Source: Tulasnella sp. 424
Lineage: Eukaryota > Basidiomycota > Agaricomycetes > Cantharellales > Tulasnellaceae
Assembly: GCA_019633425.1 (NCBI GenBank)
Contig: WSUB01000399.1
Coordinates: forward strand, 1-13,276
Length of the DNA stretch: 13,276 bases
Direction: 5' to 3'
Each line of letters starts with the position of its first letter. Position 1 is the first letter of the stretch. Shown here piece by piece: positions 1 to 8,561 of the stretch. The position numbers and the translations under genes are program-made. The notes below the pieces were generated by a model. That model was given only the letters and a program-made list of their open reading frames with translations, ran no database searches and was not told the DNA's origin.

Positions 1-2031
1 TCCCAAGTCAACGAACCAAAAAAGCACCCCTTCGCTGCACCCATCACCAATTCCAATTGTCCCCCAAGCGCTCCAGGCCGAGTTTGACAAGCCCTAACAA
101 ATTTGGACCAAACTCACAAACGCAGATCCCCGCTCGACGCTCATTCCCACTGGTCATTACTTCTCCCACATGTTCCGAACAATGAGTTCACGTCCCTCGA
201 TGCTCTTCTCGACACATTCGCACCCACGCCACCATCCTCAAGAGCGGAGGTAGATATCACGAGGGAAAAAGTTAGACTCAAAGTCCTTCAGGACGTACGC
301 GACCTCGCCGTCATATTAGCCACGCAGGCGGGAATCACGTGGGCACCTGGTCCAGCTCATGGAGCGCAGCCTCAGGGAAGGAAGACCGGAGGATGCCCTC
401 GACGGATGGAAGAAATTCGAGAGCCTAGTTTTGCCCCAGCCGAGCAGTTCAAATGGAGAGGTCCAAATCCAAATGGAGATCAACGCGGAAGCAGCTGTCC
501 CTGCCAGTCTTACAGGCATACGCGGCCCAGCAGGATTACCGGTCCGCCATCACGTCTCTCCTTAGAAGAAAATGCTACCGACCATCAAAGCCTATCGACG
601 GCACGAATCCAACCCCACCAATTCGTCCAGGTCGTCGGGGCCGTTGCGAAGATCATTGGATATGGGGCTACTCGAGATGTTTTGGAAAAATTCACTCGAG
701 GAAACAATCCCAAGTTCGCCATCCACTTCTATGAAACCCTTCTCTCCGCCAGTCAGGCATCGGAGAATCCATGGGTATTCATTGCAAAGGAACGACCGTC
801 GGCTTTGGATGAGGCAGACTGGGCAACGCGTCCGCTGTTCCACGTTGGGGAAGCAGCCTTCGCCATGTTCGCTGCCGAATTTGCCAGATGCAACCGAGTT
901 GACCTCGCCCAAAGAGTTGCTGACGACATGGTCAGCCTGGGATTCACCGTCCCGGACCCAATCCTCAATATTCTTCTCGATGGATATGCTAAGGGCAGGG
1001 ACTTCACCGCGGCAGGTCGGATATACGCTCTTCTCACTGAAGGAGAAAAGACTCCCGACGTCTTTGCGCATACGAACTTAATCAATGCGCTGTTCCAAGA
1101 GGGTGCAGTGGATGATGCTATGGCGGTGTTCCGCAAGGCGGAGACGTTATTTGGAGGAGAAGGAAAGGAAAAGGGGAAGGGATCTTTGCATGTCGCGACC
1201 TACAACGCCGTCGTTCATGGCCTCCTGATCAACGGTCGAGCCCCCGACGCAGAGCCTATCGTAGACCACATACGAAACTCGACCTCGGGCCCTAAACCGG
1301 ACACTATAACCTACAACCACCTACTTCGGCACTATGCCCGCAAATCCGACGCTACCAACTTCGTCCGGACCCTCCAGCATCTCACGTCGTCAGGTCTCGA
1401 GCCCGACGCCTACACGTACACCACTATCGTCGACACACTCTTACAATCCAATCGGCCTAAAGCTGTTACGAGGATGCTCGACGTCATGGAAGCAGCCAAG
1501 ATCCCTGCAAACACTGCAACCTACACCGCCATCGACTGCCTCATTCGACGGAAGGGAGAACGGAATGTCCGAGCGGCTTTGTAACTCGTGAACAAGATGG
1601 AAGCCAACGGGATTCACGCTAATGAAGTGACGTTCACGAGTCTATTAGCGGGCGTGACCAGGGATCAGGACCTTCCAGCCATGGTTCAGAAGCAACTTGT
1701 CGATGAGATCATGGCCAAGATGACTGCAAGAGGGATGGAGCCAAATCGAGTCACCCGAAACTTCCTTCTTCTCGCAGCGCTCAAGGCGGACGATAAAGCA
1801 GGGACCGACCAGGCGATGCAGATATGGCGGGAGACTATCGCAGACAAGGGCAATCAGGATCATATTCCGCATACAACGTACTTTACCCTTCTCAATGGAC
1901 TGGCGAAGAATGGGAGATACGATTGTGTGCAGGAGGTCATGGAGCATATATACAGGTCAGGGTGGCAACCCAAGGGGTCGCTCGAGAAGTTGCTGAGGCA
2001 GCTGTCGAGGGAGATTGCGCTGAGGGTGTAG
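1..2031 (+). pseudogene. PPR (pentatricopeptide repeat) protein gene, copy 1, disrupted
   Basis: This is the remains of a fungal PPR protein gene; such proteins usually bind organelle RNA in mitochondria. Helical pairs of about 35 residues are clear from about base 840 to 2031, for example ATYNAVVHGLLINGR, DTITYNHLLRHYARKS, DAYTYTTIVDTLL and EVTFTSLLAGVTRDQDLP. Likely exons are up to 294, 356-427, one starting at 492, and 631-2031. Introns 295-355 (61 nt, GTACGC...CCAG) and 428-491 (64 nt, weak GTTTTG donor) keep the frame and contain the indels that separate the copies. A third intron appears to end at 630, but I could not fix its donor. Damage: in-frame TAA at 1582-1584 where copy 2 has CAA, with the same frame continuing to TAG 2029-2031; a one-base loss near 92 and a 10-base length change near 36-46 break the N-terminus. 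No convincing start ATG is in the window. Family certain; intron details moderate. Confidence 0.8.
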
Positions 2032-2157
2032 AATTCCTGTAACGCCCCGATCGGTTTGTGGGAATGTTTTTGCTAGTTAGTCTTCTCTGGCCAACTGATA
2101 CCGACCATCAAGTACCCTATATCGCACATCTATCTACCTAACTTTCACTACCTAACT

Positions 2158-3602
2158 ATGAGAAGATTTGATGATTCACAACTGAGCCGAGAAAAACTAG
2201 TGCGCTTACTTTCTCTCACGAGAACATCCCTCGTCTGAACCCAAAGCACGTCTGACTCACCCGATACCGGACAGGATTCCGCACTTCAAGAACTGGAACC
2301 ATACAACATATCTTTGGAGCGCCTTGAAATGGCGGACACGGAGATAGGGAAAGGAGGATTTGGGACGGTGAGGCTCGCAGAACTCGCTTCCCCAGATGAT
2401 CCCGACGCACCCGTTACCGTGGCGGTTAAGGAGATCCGAGATGATACGCGTGTGCTTCCCCTACGAATGGCATACGTGAGTGACTTCTTTCGAGTCTACT
2501 CAAATATCCCTGCCCCGACACAATCGCGGATGTACAGAGACTCGTACGAGAAATGATCGTTTGGTCCTCACTCCGGCATGAGAACATCGTCAGCTTCATA
2601 GGCTACCATTTAAGTGAGAACTTATCAACCGCTTATCTTGTTTCATCGTACGCCGTGAACGGTAACGTGAAAGAATACCTCGAGAAGACCCAGGCCACAT
2701 TGGAGGAACAACTTGAATTAGTGGGTCATGATCCTATGTCACAAACCTCCTTGATTCAGAGCTGAAACCACGATCTTGATCACTAGGTGCGTGATAGTGC
2801 TCGAGGGCTGGAGTATCTACATACTCGAAATCCGCCAATAGTGCATGGAGACCTCAAATCGGTATGTCGAACTCCTGACCAATCAACGAAAGCCAATAGA
2901 AGCAGCCTACCGAGCTGTTGGGCTGATTTCGGGTGGTCTCTTCCCCTTCCCCTGGAGCTAACCCATGCTTTCCCTTGGCAACAAACTCCGACTAAACAGA
3001 TGAATATGCTTGTAACGAAAGAGCGCAGAGGATTGCTATGCGACTTTGGGTTAGCAAATCTCCTGCAAGATGAGCCATTGGGTTTCACTACTAGTATTGG
3101 CTTCAAAGGAACAACGAGGTGGTGCAGTCCCCAGGTGATTGAAGAAAAGCCTAAAACACTCGGGAGTGACGTTTGGGGCTGGGGATGCCTGGCCATGGAG
3201 GTGCTAATTTCCCAAAATATTTAAAAACACGTACTAACCGTTTTCAAATAGATAATGACCGGGAAAATTCCGTATGATAGTGCAAAGAGTGACGCTGCCG
3301 TTATTAGTCAAGCAGTGCACCAGAAAAAGGACCCATTGCCATCTCAAGAGCCTGTCCGACCCGAGAGTCTTCTTAACTTGCTACGGGAATGCTGGAAGTT
3401 TGAACCAGAACTAAGGCCGGAAATCCAGACCTGCAAATCCAGGGTAGATGTCATAATTCGGGTCGAGCGATCTTTGTACGTGGGATGTTATTTGCGGGAT
3501 TTCTTGAAGTTCTCTGGGAAACGTGGATACTAACTCCTCATTTGATTCATTAGGAAGGCAATCATTGGCCCTTTGGCTTGCACGGGGGCTGGGTGGAAAT
3601 AA
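2158..3602 (+). CDS. TKL-like protein kinase, copy 1, apparently intact
   Basis: Predicted active serine/threonine or dual-specificity kinase of the fungal TKL-like group, probably cytosolic (no signal peptide or membrane segment). My splice model is join(2158..2232, 2275..2475, 2538..2720, 2787..2861, 3000..3200, 3252..3475, 3554..3602), 335 aa without an internal stop. Visible motifs: glycine loop GKGGFGTV (50-57), VAVK lysine K77, alpha-C glutamate E97, catalytic HGDLKS with D175, N180, DFG 193-195, SPQ where APE is usual (222-223), structural D235, and the CW...RP pair near 292-301. Four introns (62, 66, 51 and 78 nt) have good borders; the 138-nt intron has a GTATGT donor. The 42-nt first intron has a weak GTCTGA donor but a CTGAC branch site. 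The first exon is supported by synonymous differences between copies (CAA/CAG, CTG/TTG, AGC/AGT in QLS). If it is wrong, ATG 2329 gives a shorter protein. Substrate unknown. Confidence 0.85.
2862..2999 (+). other. Frame-preserving 138-nt intron in the kinase catalytic loop
   Basis: Begins GTATGT right after HGDLKS and ends CTAAACAG before MNMLV. It has no stop in the reading frame and is a multiple of three, so retaining it would insert 46 residues into the catalytic loop. The copy 2 counterpart (12387-12533) is 147 nt and also open. Splicing restores the expected S-x-N spacing, which is why I treat it as an intron. Confidence 0.75.
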
Positions 3603-4260
3603 GTATGGTTCGTCCTCGAGTTGAAAACTGGCTTGAGTCCAAACCGCTAACGCTAATCTACTACTATAATCACGGAACCGAAGTCTGTCGCCTCATTCGG
3701 ATCGATAAACTACCAGACTTACTCCTCGCCCGTTTCTTGCATATTCAGCATGCTTTCACGAGGCAATTTTGTCGGCGTCGTGTTGGATGTCCAGAACATA
3801 TATATTACCTCATCATCTTGTGGAGCTTATCATTATATTCTGGGCTTCGACATAGACATTTTGTGGACCAAAAACACCGATGAATGATGGTACGTCTATA
3901 TATTGCTATCAAGGCTTGACTTTCACGGCCGTTCACTAATATTATCATAATACACTCTAAGCACTGATGAAGCATGTCAATATGGAACCACATAGTTAGT
4001 AGCACACGATGGAAATATTAATCATCCTAGTACAAAACAACAAGGGACTGGAATGCGTCGTCCAAAGTGAAACAGGACGCATGATTTGCGAGGACCATAA
4101 AGCCAAAGGAAACTATATAATGGTGGAGTAGAAAAACGCGAAGGTAACACGGGTAGTAGGAGAACGTTTCGCGTTGGTGGTTGCCCTCTCCGTACCGAAA
4201 GAGGAATCATCCGTAGGCGCCTTTGCTCACAGAGTCTAATGGCGGTTTGATGTGGGTGCC
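3603..4260. other. Intergenic region between convergent genes
   Basis: This is the shared 3' flank of the plus-strand kinase and the minus-strand TPR gene. Its first 140 bases are still part of the duplication. One reading frame stays open from 3554 to 3883, and the counterpart in copy 2 is open too. Differences between copies fall about equally on the three codon positions, so I do not call it coding. The stretch from about 3800 to 4020 is AT-rich. I saw no RNA gene and no clear polyadenylation signal. Confidence 0.6.
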
Positions 4261-7131
4261 CTAAACCGCCGGCACGTGTTGTTCCTTGGTGGACGCGAGT
4301 GTTGGAGTTTCTACATTTTGATGAGCCAGGTGAAGACGGTGCTCACGACAGAGCGAAACACCCTTCTCATCGCCGATTTGGGAAAAAATTGCAGATGCCT
4401 CGTCGATATATGCCACTGATTCGTCGTCGTGATGTTCGAGTCCGCGGATTTGGGCTAGAATCAATAATGCTCGTGCCTTCGAGGGTAGAACGTCAGCCTG
4501 GGTGTAGAAAGCGAGGGCCTTTCTGACATCGGAAGCTGCGGTATCACACTCTATGCGGGCGAGATGGACAATAGCAAGCCCAAGGGCTGCATTCGCGGCA
4601 CTTAAACCATGCTCCTCTTCACTACACAGCGTTCGTGCTTCGTTGAACAGCGACTCGGCCTCTAGATCCCTAGACTGCATTCGGCGAAGGTATCCTAGCC
4701 CACATGCAACCTCACCGACGCCAGGGGAATGATCAAGCTGGCGATAAATGGTTTGGGCTTCCGTGTATGACTCCTCGGCTTTGAGGTAATCGCCTTGGGA
4801 TCGGTGGAGGTCTCCCATTCCGCAAAATGTTTCAGCGACGCCAAGTTTGTTGCCAGCCCCATCGTAGAGGCTCTTTGCTTCTTCGAAGCAGGAGTGCGCT
4901 TCGGAGTGTCGACCTTGGGAACAATGGATGTACGCCAACCCGCAAATTGCGCCAGCCAGTCCAACCGGATGGTTTTCAGAGCCAACCCGCTCGTACGTGC
5001 TTCGGGCCTCGATGTATGACTCATCAGCTTTGGAATATTTGCCCTGGAGGCGGTAAAGATCCCCCATCCCACAGGTTGCCTCAGCAACACCGATTTGGTT
5101 TCCAATGCTAGCATATAGGTTCCTTGCTTCGAAGAAGCATGATCGTACTCGGGAGTATCGACCTTGGAGACGGAGTACGTGACCCAACCCAAAGGCTGCA
5201 TCGGCGAGTCCTGGGATATAGTTGCATTTCTCAAAGAGGTTTTGAGCTTCTCGATACAGCTTGAATGCCTCCCCGTGCTTCCCCTGTTGGCGATAGGTAT
5301 CTCCAAGCTTGCATTTTATATAGGCGGCTCCTAATGAGTGGCCAATTTGATCGTAAAATGCTGCGACCGCTTGGAATGCTGCCTCTGCATCGACGAGGCA
5401 ACACTGCGATCGAAGGACGTCGGCCAAACTACTCTGCGCTCCGTTTTGACCGAGATAATCTCCCAGGGAGGTATAGATTTGCAAGGCCATTGTGAGGCTT
5501 TCCTCGGCACTGGAGTATCGAGCCTGCCTCAGGTAGAGCTCCCCAAGCTTCCAAAGGGATTTGGCGCGCGAGGAGTCGTCTTTTTCCAGAGCGGATAATT
5601 GTAGAGCCTCGGTGAATAGCTCTTCTGCCTTGGAATACTGGTTGTACTGTTGGAGTAGTTGCCCAACCTTGCAAAGCATCTCGGCATTGTCGGACTCTGC
5701 TCCAACAGAGGTAAGGAGAGCCATAGCCTCTGTGCAGTGCTTCTCAGCCTCCAGATGACAGTCCTGCACCTGGTAGAAGTTTGCAAGTTGGAAAAGCACC
5801 TTGGCATGACTGAACTTGCTGCCTAACGATGCATATACTGCTCGAGCCTCGGTGAAATATTCCTCTGCCTTAGAATATCGACCTTGCCTCCAGTGAAGAT
5901 CCCCAAGCCGGTGAAGCGTCTTAGCACGGTTTGACTCGTCCTTCAATGAGGTGTAGATGGATAAAGCCCTGGTGAAGAGGTCGGACGCTTCGGAGTATTG
6001 ACCCTGCACTTGAGAGAGGCCCGCCAACTCGCGAAACACCCCAGCCTTAGGTCGATCTTGTTTCAAAGTGAGGTCTATCGCTTTGGTGAGATGATCCCTG
6101 GCCTTTGAATATCGACCTTGCGTCCAGTAGAGGTCCCCAAGCTTCTGAAGCGTACCCGCCCGATATTGACTGGTATTCTCGTTCCACTCGGGGGGCCAGT
6201 ATTTCAAGGCCTGGGTGCAATGCTCCTCTGCCTCGGTGTATCGGCCCTGCTTTAGGTAAACCTCCGCGAGCCGATCACGCATGATAACACGATCTAAGCC
6301 CGGAATCCTTGGATATATGGTAAAGGCCTGCTTGTAGTGGTCCTCCGCCTCGGTATATCGACTCCGGTCCCTGTAAAGGTCTCCAAGTTGACGATGTGTC
6401 AAGGCACGCTCGGTATTGCGGCTTAATGACATCCAAGCAGAAAGGGCTCGTGTATAGAGTTCCTCTGCCTTGGAATATTGACGTTCCTGCGCGTAGAGGC
6501 TCCCGAACCTTTGAAGCATGTCAGCGCACTGGTTATCACCAATCGATGCACAGATTTGCAGGGCCTCGCTGAAGCGCGTCTCTGCCTCGACGCGTAGATC
6601 CTGCTGCAGGTAGAGGCGACCGAGTTCGTAAAGAGTATTGATACAACCGTAGTCGTTCCCCATTTTGGTGTAAATTTGCAATGCCTCAGCGAGAAGTTCT
6701 TTAGCCTTGGAAAGTTTGCCTTGGCGCCTGGAAACCACCCCTAGCCTGAGCGTGGCTTGTGAGGTTCGCTCATTATTGCGGAGAACGGTCCCGATCCATT
6801 TTGCTGTGGCAAAGCACAACTCGGCACGGTCGAGCATTTTCTGAGCACCATAGACCTCCCCTAGCCCGTGAATTGCATCCGCGCATCCGATGTGAAAGTC
6901 CGACTGGGCGTACGAATCTCCGGCGAGGATGAAATTGCTCTCCGCCTCAGCGAAACGTCCGGCGTGGAGAAGTCTGCGGCCACGTTCCAGGTAGGTATCT
7001 AAGGTACCAAGATGTTCGTGGCCGGTATCCGACTTTCGTAATCGCCTGTGCAACTCCCTCATTGCTCCAGCAAGAGGAGAAGAACGTGAAAGCTCCTCAT
7101 GTACTGATCCATTGGCGCGAGGACGTTTCAT
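4261..7131 (-). CDS. Large TPR-repeat protein (TPR region of a pseudokinase-TPR gene)
   Basis: One uninterrupted exon encoding 956 aa from ATG 7131 to TAG 4261. From about residue 43 the protein is about 22 tandem TPR units of roughly 40 residues with the pattern LGDLYxxQGRYxxAExxxxxALxIYxxLG. The 40-residue spacing resembles kinesin-light-chain and LGN-type TPR arrays, which form superhelical protein-binding surfaces. Units 1-13 have joining helices like SRAKTL; units 15-20 share GVAEATCGMGDL-like joints, so the array probably grew by two rounds of internal duplication. The last 28 residues are not repeat. There is no signal peptide or transmembrane helix, so a cytosolic scaffold or sensor is likely. 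ATG 7131 is probably not the true start: an intron at 7135-7196 (GTAAGA...GATAG) joins this exon in phase to pseudokinase exons at 7197-8561. Repeat family is certain; the joined model is well supported by frame and homology. Confidence 0.92.
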   Translation of the reverse strand: MKRPRANGSVHEELSRSSPLAGAMRELHRRLRKSDTGHEHLGTLDTYLERGRRLLHAGRFAEAESNFILAGDSYAQSDFHIGCADAIHGLGEVYGAQKMLDRAELCFATAKWIGTVLRNNERTSQATLRLGVVSRRQGKLSKAKELLAEALQIYTKMGNDYGCINTLYELGRLYLQQDLRVEAETRFSEALQICASIGDNQCADMLQRFGSLYAQERQYSKAEELYTRALSAWMSLSRNTERALTHRQLGDLYRDRSRYTEAEDHYKQAFTIYPRIPGLDRVIMRDRLAEVYLKQGRYTEAEEHCTQALKYWPPEWNENTSQYRAGTLQKLGDLYWTQGRYSKARDHLTKAIDLTLKQDRPKAGVFRELAGLSQVQGQYSEASDLFTRALSIYTSLKDESNRAKTLHRLGDLHWRQGRYSKAEEYFTEARAVYASLGSKFSHAKVLFQLANFYQVQDCHLEAEKHCTEAMALLTSVGAESDNAEMLCKVGQLLQQYNQYSKAEELFTEALQLSALEKDDSSRAKSLWKLGELYLRQARYSSAEESLTMALQIYTSLGDYLGQNGAQSSLADVLRSQCCLVDAEAAFQAVAAFYDQIGHSLGAAYIKCKLGDTYRQQGKHGEAFKLYREAQNLFEKCNYIPGLADAAFGLGHVLRLQGRYSRVRSCFFEARNLYASIGNQIGVAEATCGMGDLYRLQGKYSKADESYIEARSTYERVGSENHPVGLAGAICGLAYIHCSQGRHSEAHSCFEEAKSLYDGAGNKLGVAETFCGMGDLHRSQGDYLKAEESYTEAQTIYRQLDHSPGVGEVACGLGYLRRMQSRDLEAESLFNEARTLCSEEEHGLSAANAALGLAIVHLARIECDTAASDVRKALAFYTQADVLPSKARALLILAQIRGLEHHDDESVAYIDEASAIFSQIGDEKGVSLCREHRLHLAHQNVETPTLASTKEQHVPAV

Positions 7132-7134
7132 AGG

Positions 7135-8561
7135 CTATCCAGGAGTTGAGGGGTTATCCCTTAGACGCAGGGGCGGATATGGATGTGTTGTCTTACCATG
7201 AACGAGATATCCTTCCGGCAGTCCGCAGCGTTGCATCTTTCGGTTGGATACAGGGACCAACATTTGGACATTAATTGGCAGAGTCCTTGGTGGTAAGTTT
7301 GCCATAAGTCAAGGAACTTCCTCTATGAGTTGGCGGACTTGCCCTGGATGACTCCATAGATCTCGCTCCCTTCAGTCGCAAACTTGTCACCTTTGATGGT
7401 GTAGGTCACTATTGTGCTATCTGTTACTGGGCCTGCCAGTGCCTAGCGGATGTCACCATGCATACGTTAGCGGGTTCCGCGTCATAATGCGACCTTGAGT
7501 GAGACATGCCTCCCAGCACAACCATCCGAATGCCCACATATCGCCAGCCAGACTCGACGGAGAGCTTGATAAGAGCTCGGGGACTACCAATGGCATTGAG
7601 AAAAGTGGGCCCGTCAAGGTTATGGTACCCGTGTCGTCTTGAAAATCGACCCGAAGAGCGTCGTCGGCACTTGCTTGTAGAGGTGCTTCTTCCATCAATT
7701 GTCCAGGATCGACCTCGGGACTATCCAGAACACGAGCCGAGCAAAAACCCGAAATAACTGCGTTTTTGCTGTAATTAACTAGAATATTAAGCTATAAATC
7801 AGTTGGCATGAGAAAGCATGGTGGAGAGGTGACGTGAAGCCAACGTACCGATGTAAGGTTGCCGTGACAGATCGGTGGTTTCTGATCATGAAGATACTCA
7901 AGCCCGCTCGCTATATCGTACAACTATTTGGGTGAAAGCTCAACCTGAGGATAGATACATGGATGAACCCAAACATACCAGCGAAACCCGTTCTGAAAGT
8001 TGCAAACCCCTCGACGATACGAACTCCTCGAGGTTTCCGTTCTCTTGCCAGCGAATAACTGTCCACGCAATCCTTTCCTTGTAATTTGCCGCGAAACCTT
8101 CGAGTTTAACGATGTTTTCATGGTTAAGCCTGTGTACAAGGCTAAGCTCGTGAACGAAAGACTGACAGAAAACTCAGAAAAGCACCGTGATGGCGTAAGA
8201 AATAGAAAATGCTCACTGAAGTAAGTCGCTCCCGGTCAGAGTCATGTTCAAATTTGAACATCTTCACAGCTACTTCGCAGGGCCAATCGGCTTGTGATAA
8301 AGTCCCTTTGGTGACGACACTTCTCGCCCCTCGATGCTGCCGCTCGTTCTGGGAGAATTCTATCTCCTCTTTGTGGATCCGATATCGAGACATAGAGTCA
8401 AGGATCTTCCACTGAATGTTTCCGATGGTGGGTGATCATGTCCTCTAACGAGAGTTCTCTTCCGTACGTACGGGTGGAAAGTCGCCTAGGCGCTCGGGCT
8501 CGTCCGGTTTTATGTTGTTTTCATATAGAAGCGAGCTGTCGAGTCTAAACAGCTCCTGCAT
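7135..8561 (-). pseudogene. Pseudokinase (degenerate TKL-like kinase) exons joined 5' to the TPR exon
   Basis: My minus-strand model has exons 8561-8472, 8411-8217, 8161-7979, 7923-7849, 7791-7466 and 7416-7197, then the TPR exon. Introns are 60, 55, 55, 57, about 49 and 62 nt. Kinase signs: VAVK (K80), alpha-C glutamate in FVHELSLVHRLNHENIV (E100), ENGNLEEF, GLEYLH, CHGNLTSLNILV, VPELL, DMWAFGWLCWE and LCQLMSKCW. Catalytic features are lost: the glycine loop is unrecognisable, catalytic Asp is Asn (HGN, 176-178) and DFG is GFC (196-198), so phosphotransfer is unlikely. An in-frame TAG at 7323-7325 breaks the frame between GVIQGK and LCQLM, so the gene is either a pseudogene, differently spliced there, or affected by a sequence error. 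The acceptor near 7417 is tentative, and more 5' exons may exist beyond ATG 8561. Kinase-TPR fusions of this type occur in Agaricomycetes. Confidence 0.78.
8462..8473. repeat. 12-bp perfect palindrome CCGTACGTACGG
   Basis: A perfect self-complementary 12-mer. It overlaps the predicted donor site (GTACGT on the minus strand, starting at 8471) of the first visible pseudokinase intron, so its symmetry is probably incidental. Confidence 0.4.

Larger units (their letters stand above)
1..3743 (+). repeat. Direct segmental duplication, copy 1 (PPR + kinase block)
   Basis: This stretch aligns end to end with 9528-13276 in the same orientation. It carries the same PPR gene, the same short spacer and the same kinase gene with the same introns. 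Identity is uneven: the first 650 bases have many indels (a 15-nt in-frame gap, a 10-nt gap, a 14-nt gap and several 1-2 nt gaps). Most PPR and kinase exons differ at roughly 4-5% of positions, 2275-2588 is almost identical, and the tail after the kinase stop differs at roughly 11% by my hand count. Homology is already present at base 1, so the left edge lies outside the window. Confidence 0.95.

Noticed and set aside
592..1136. Minus-strand open frames opposite the PPR genes (592-1071, 753-1136, and 10159-10632, 10284-10670 in copy 2)
   Set aside because: They mirror the PPR coding frame on the other strand and recur in copy 2 only because the block is duplicated. They show no protein family features.
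1139..1187. Long purine-rich tract
   Set aside because: It lies in the PPR frame in both copies and encodes a Gly/Glu/Lys linker (ETLFGGEGKEKGKG), so coding explains it.
2787..3224. Single uninterrupted frame across the third and fourth kinase segments
   Set aside because: It reads through a GTATGT...CTAAACAG intron that would split the catalytic loop; splicing gives the expected HGDLKS-x-N spacing.
3578..3883. Open frame after the kinase stop, also open in copy 2
   Set aside because: About 21 differences in 189 aligned bases split 6, 8 and 7 over codon positions, so there is no sign of protein selection, and no family is recognisable.
4695..5807. Alternative-frame and antisense frames inside the TPR exon
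   Set aside because: Long by-products of a repetitive GC-balanced coding exon; the TPR frame explains the sequence fully.
7129..7131. ATG 7131 as the start of a separate TPR gene
   Set aside because: The two codons before it continue in frame, and a good intron connects it in phase with kinase exons. I kept the TPR region as its own entry but do not favour this start. An internal promoter remains possible.
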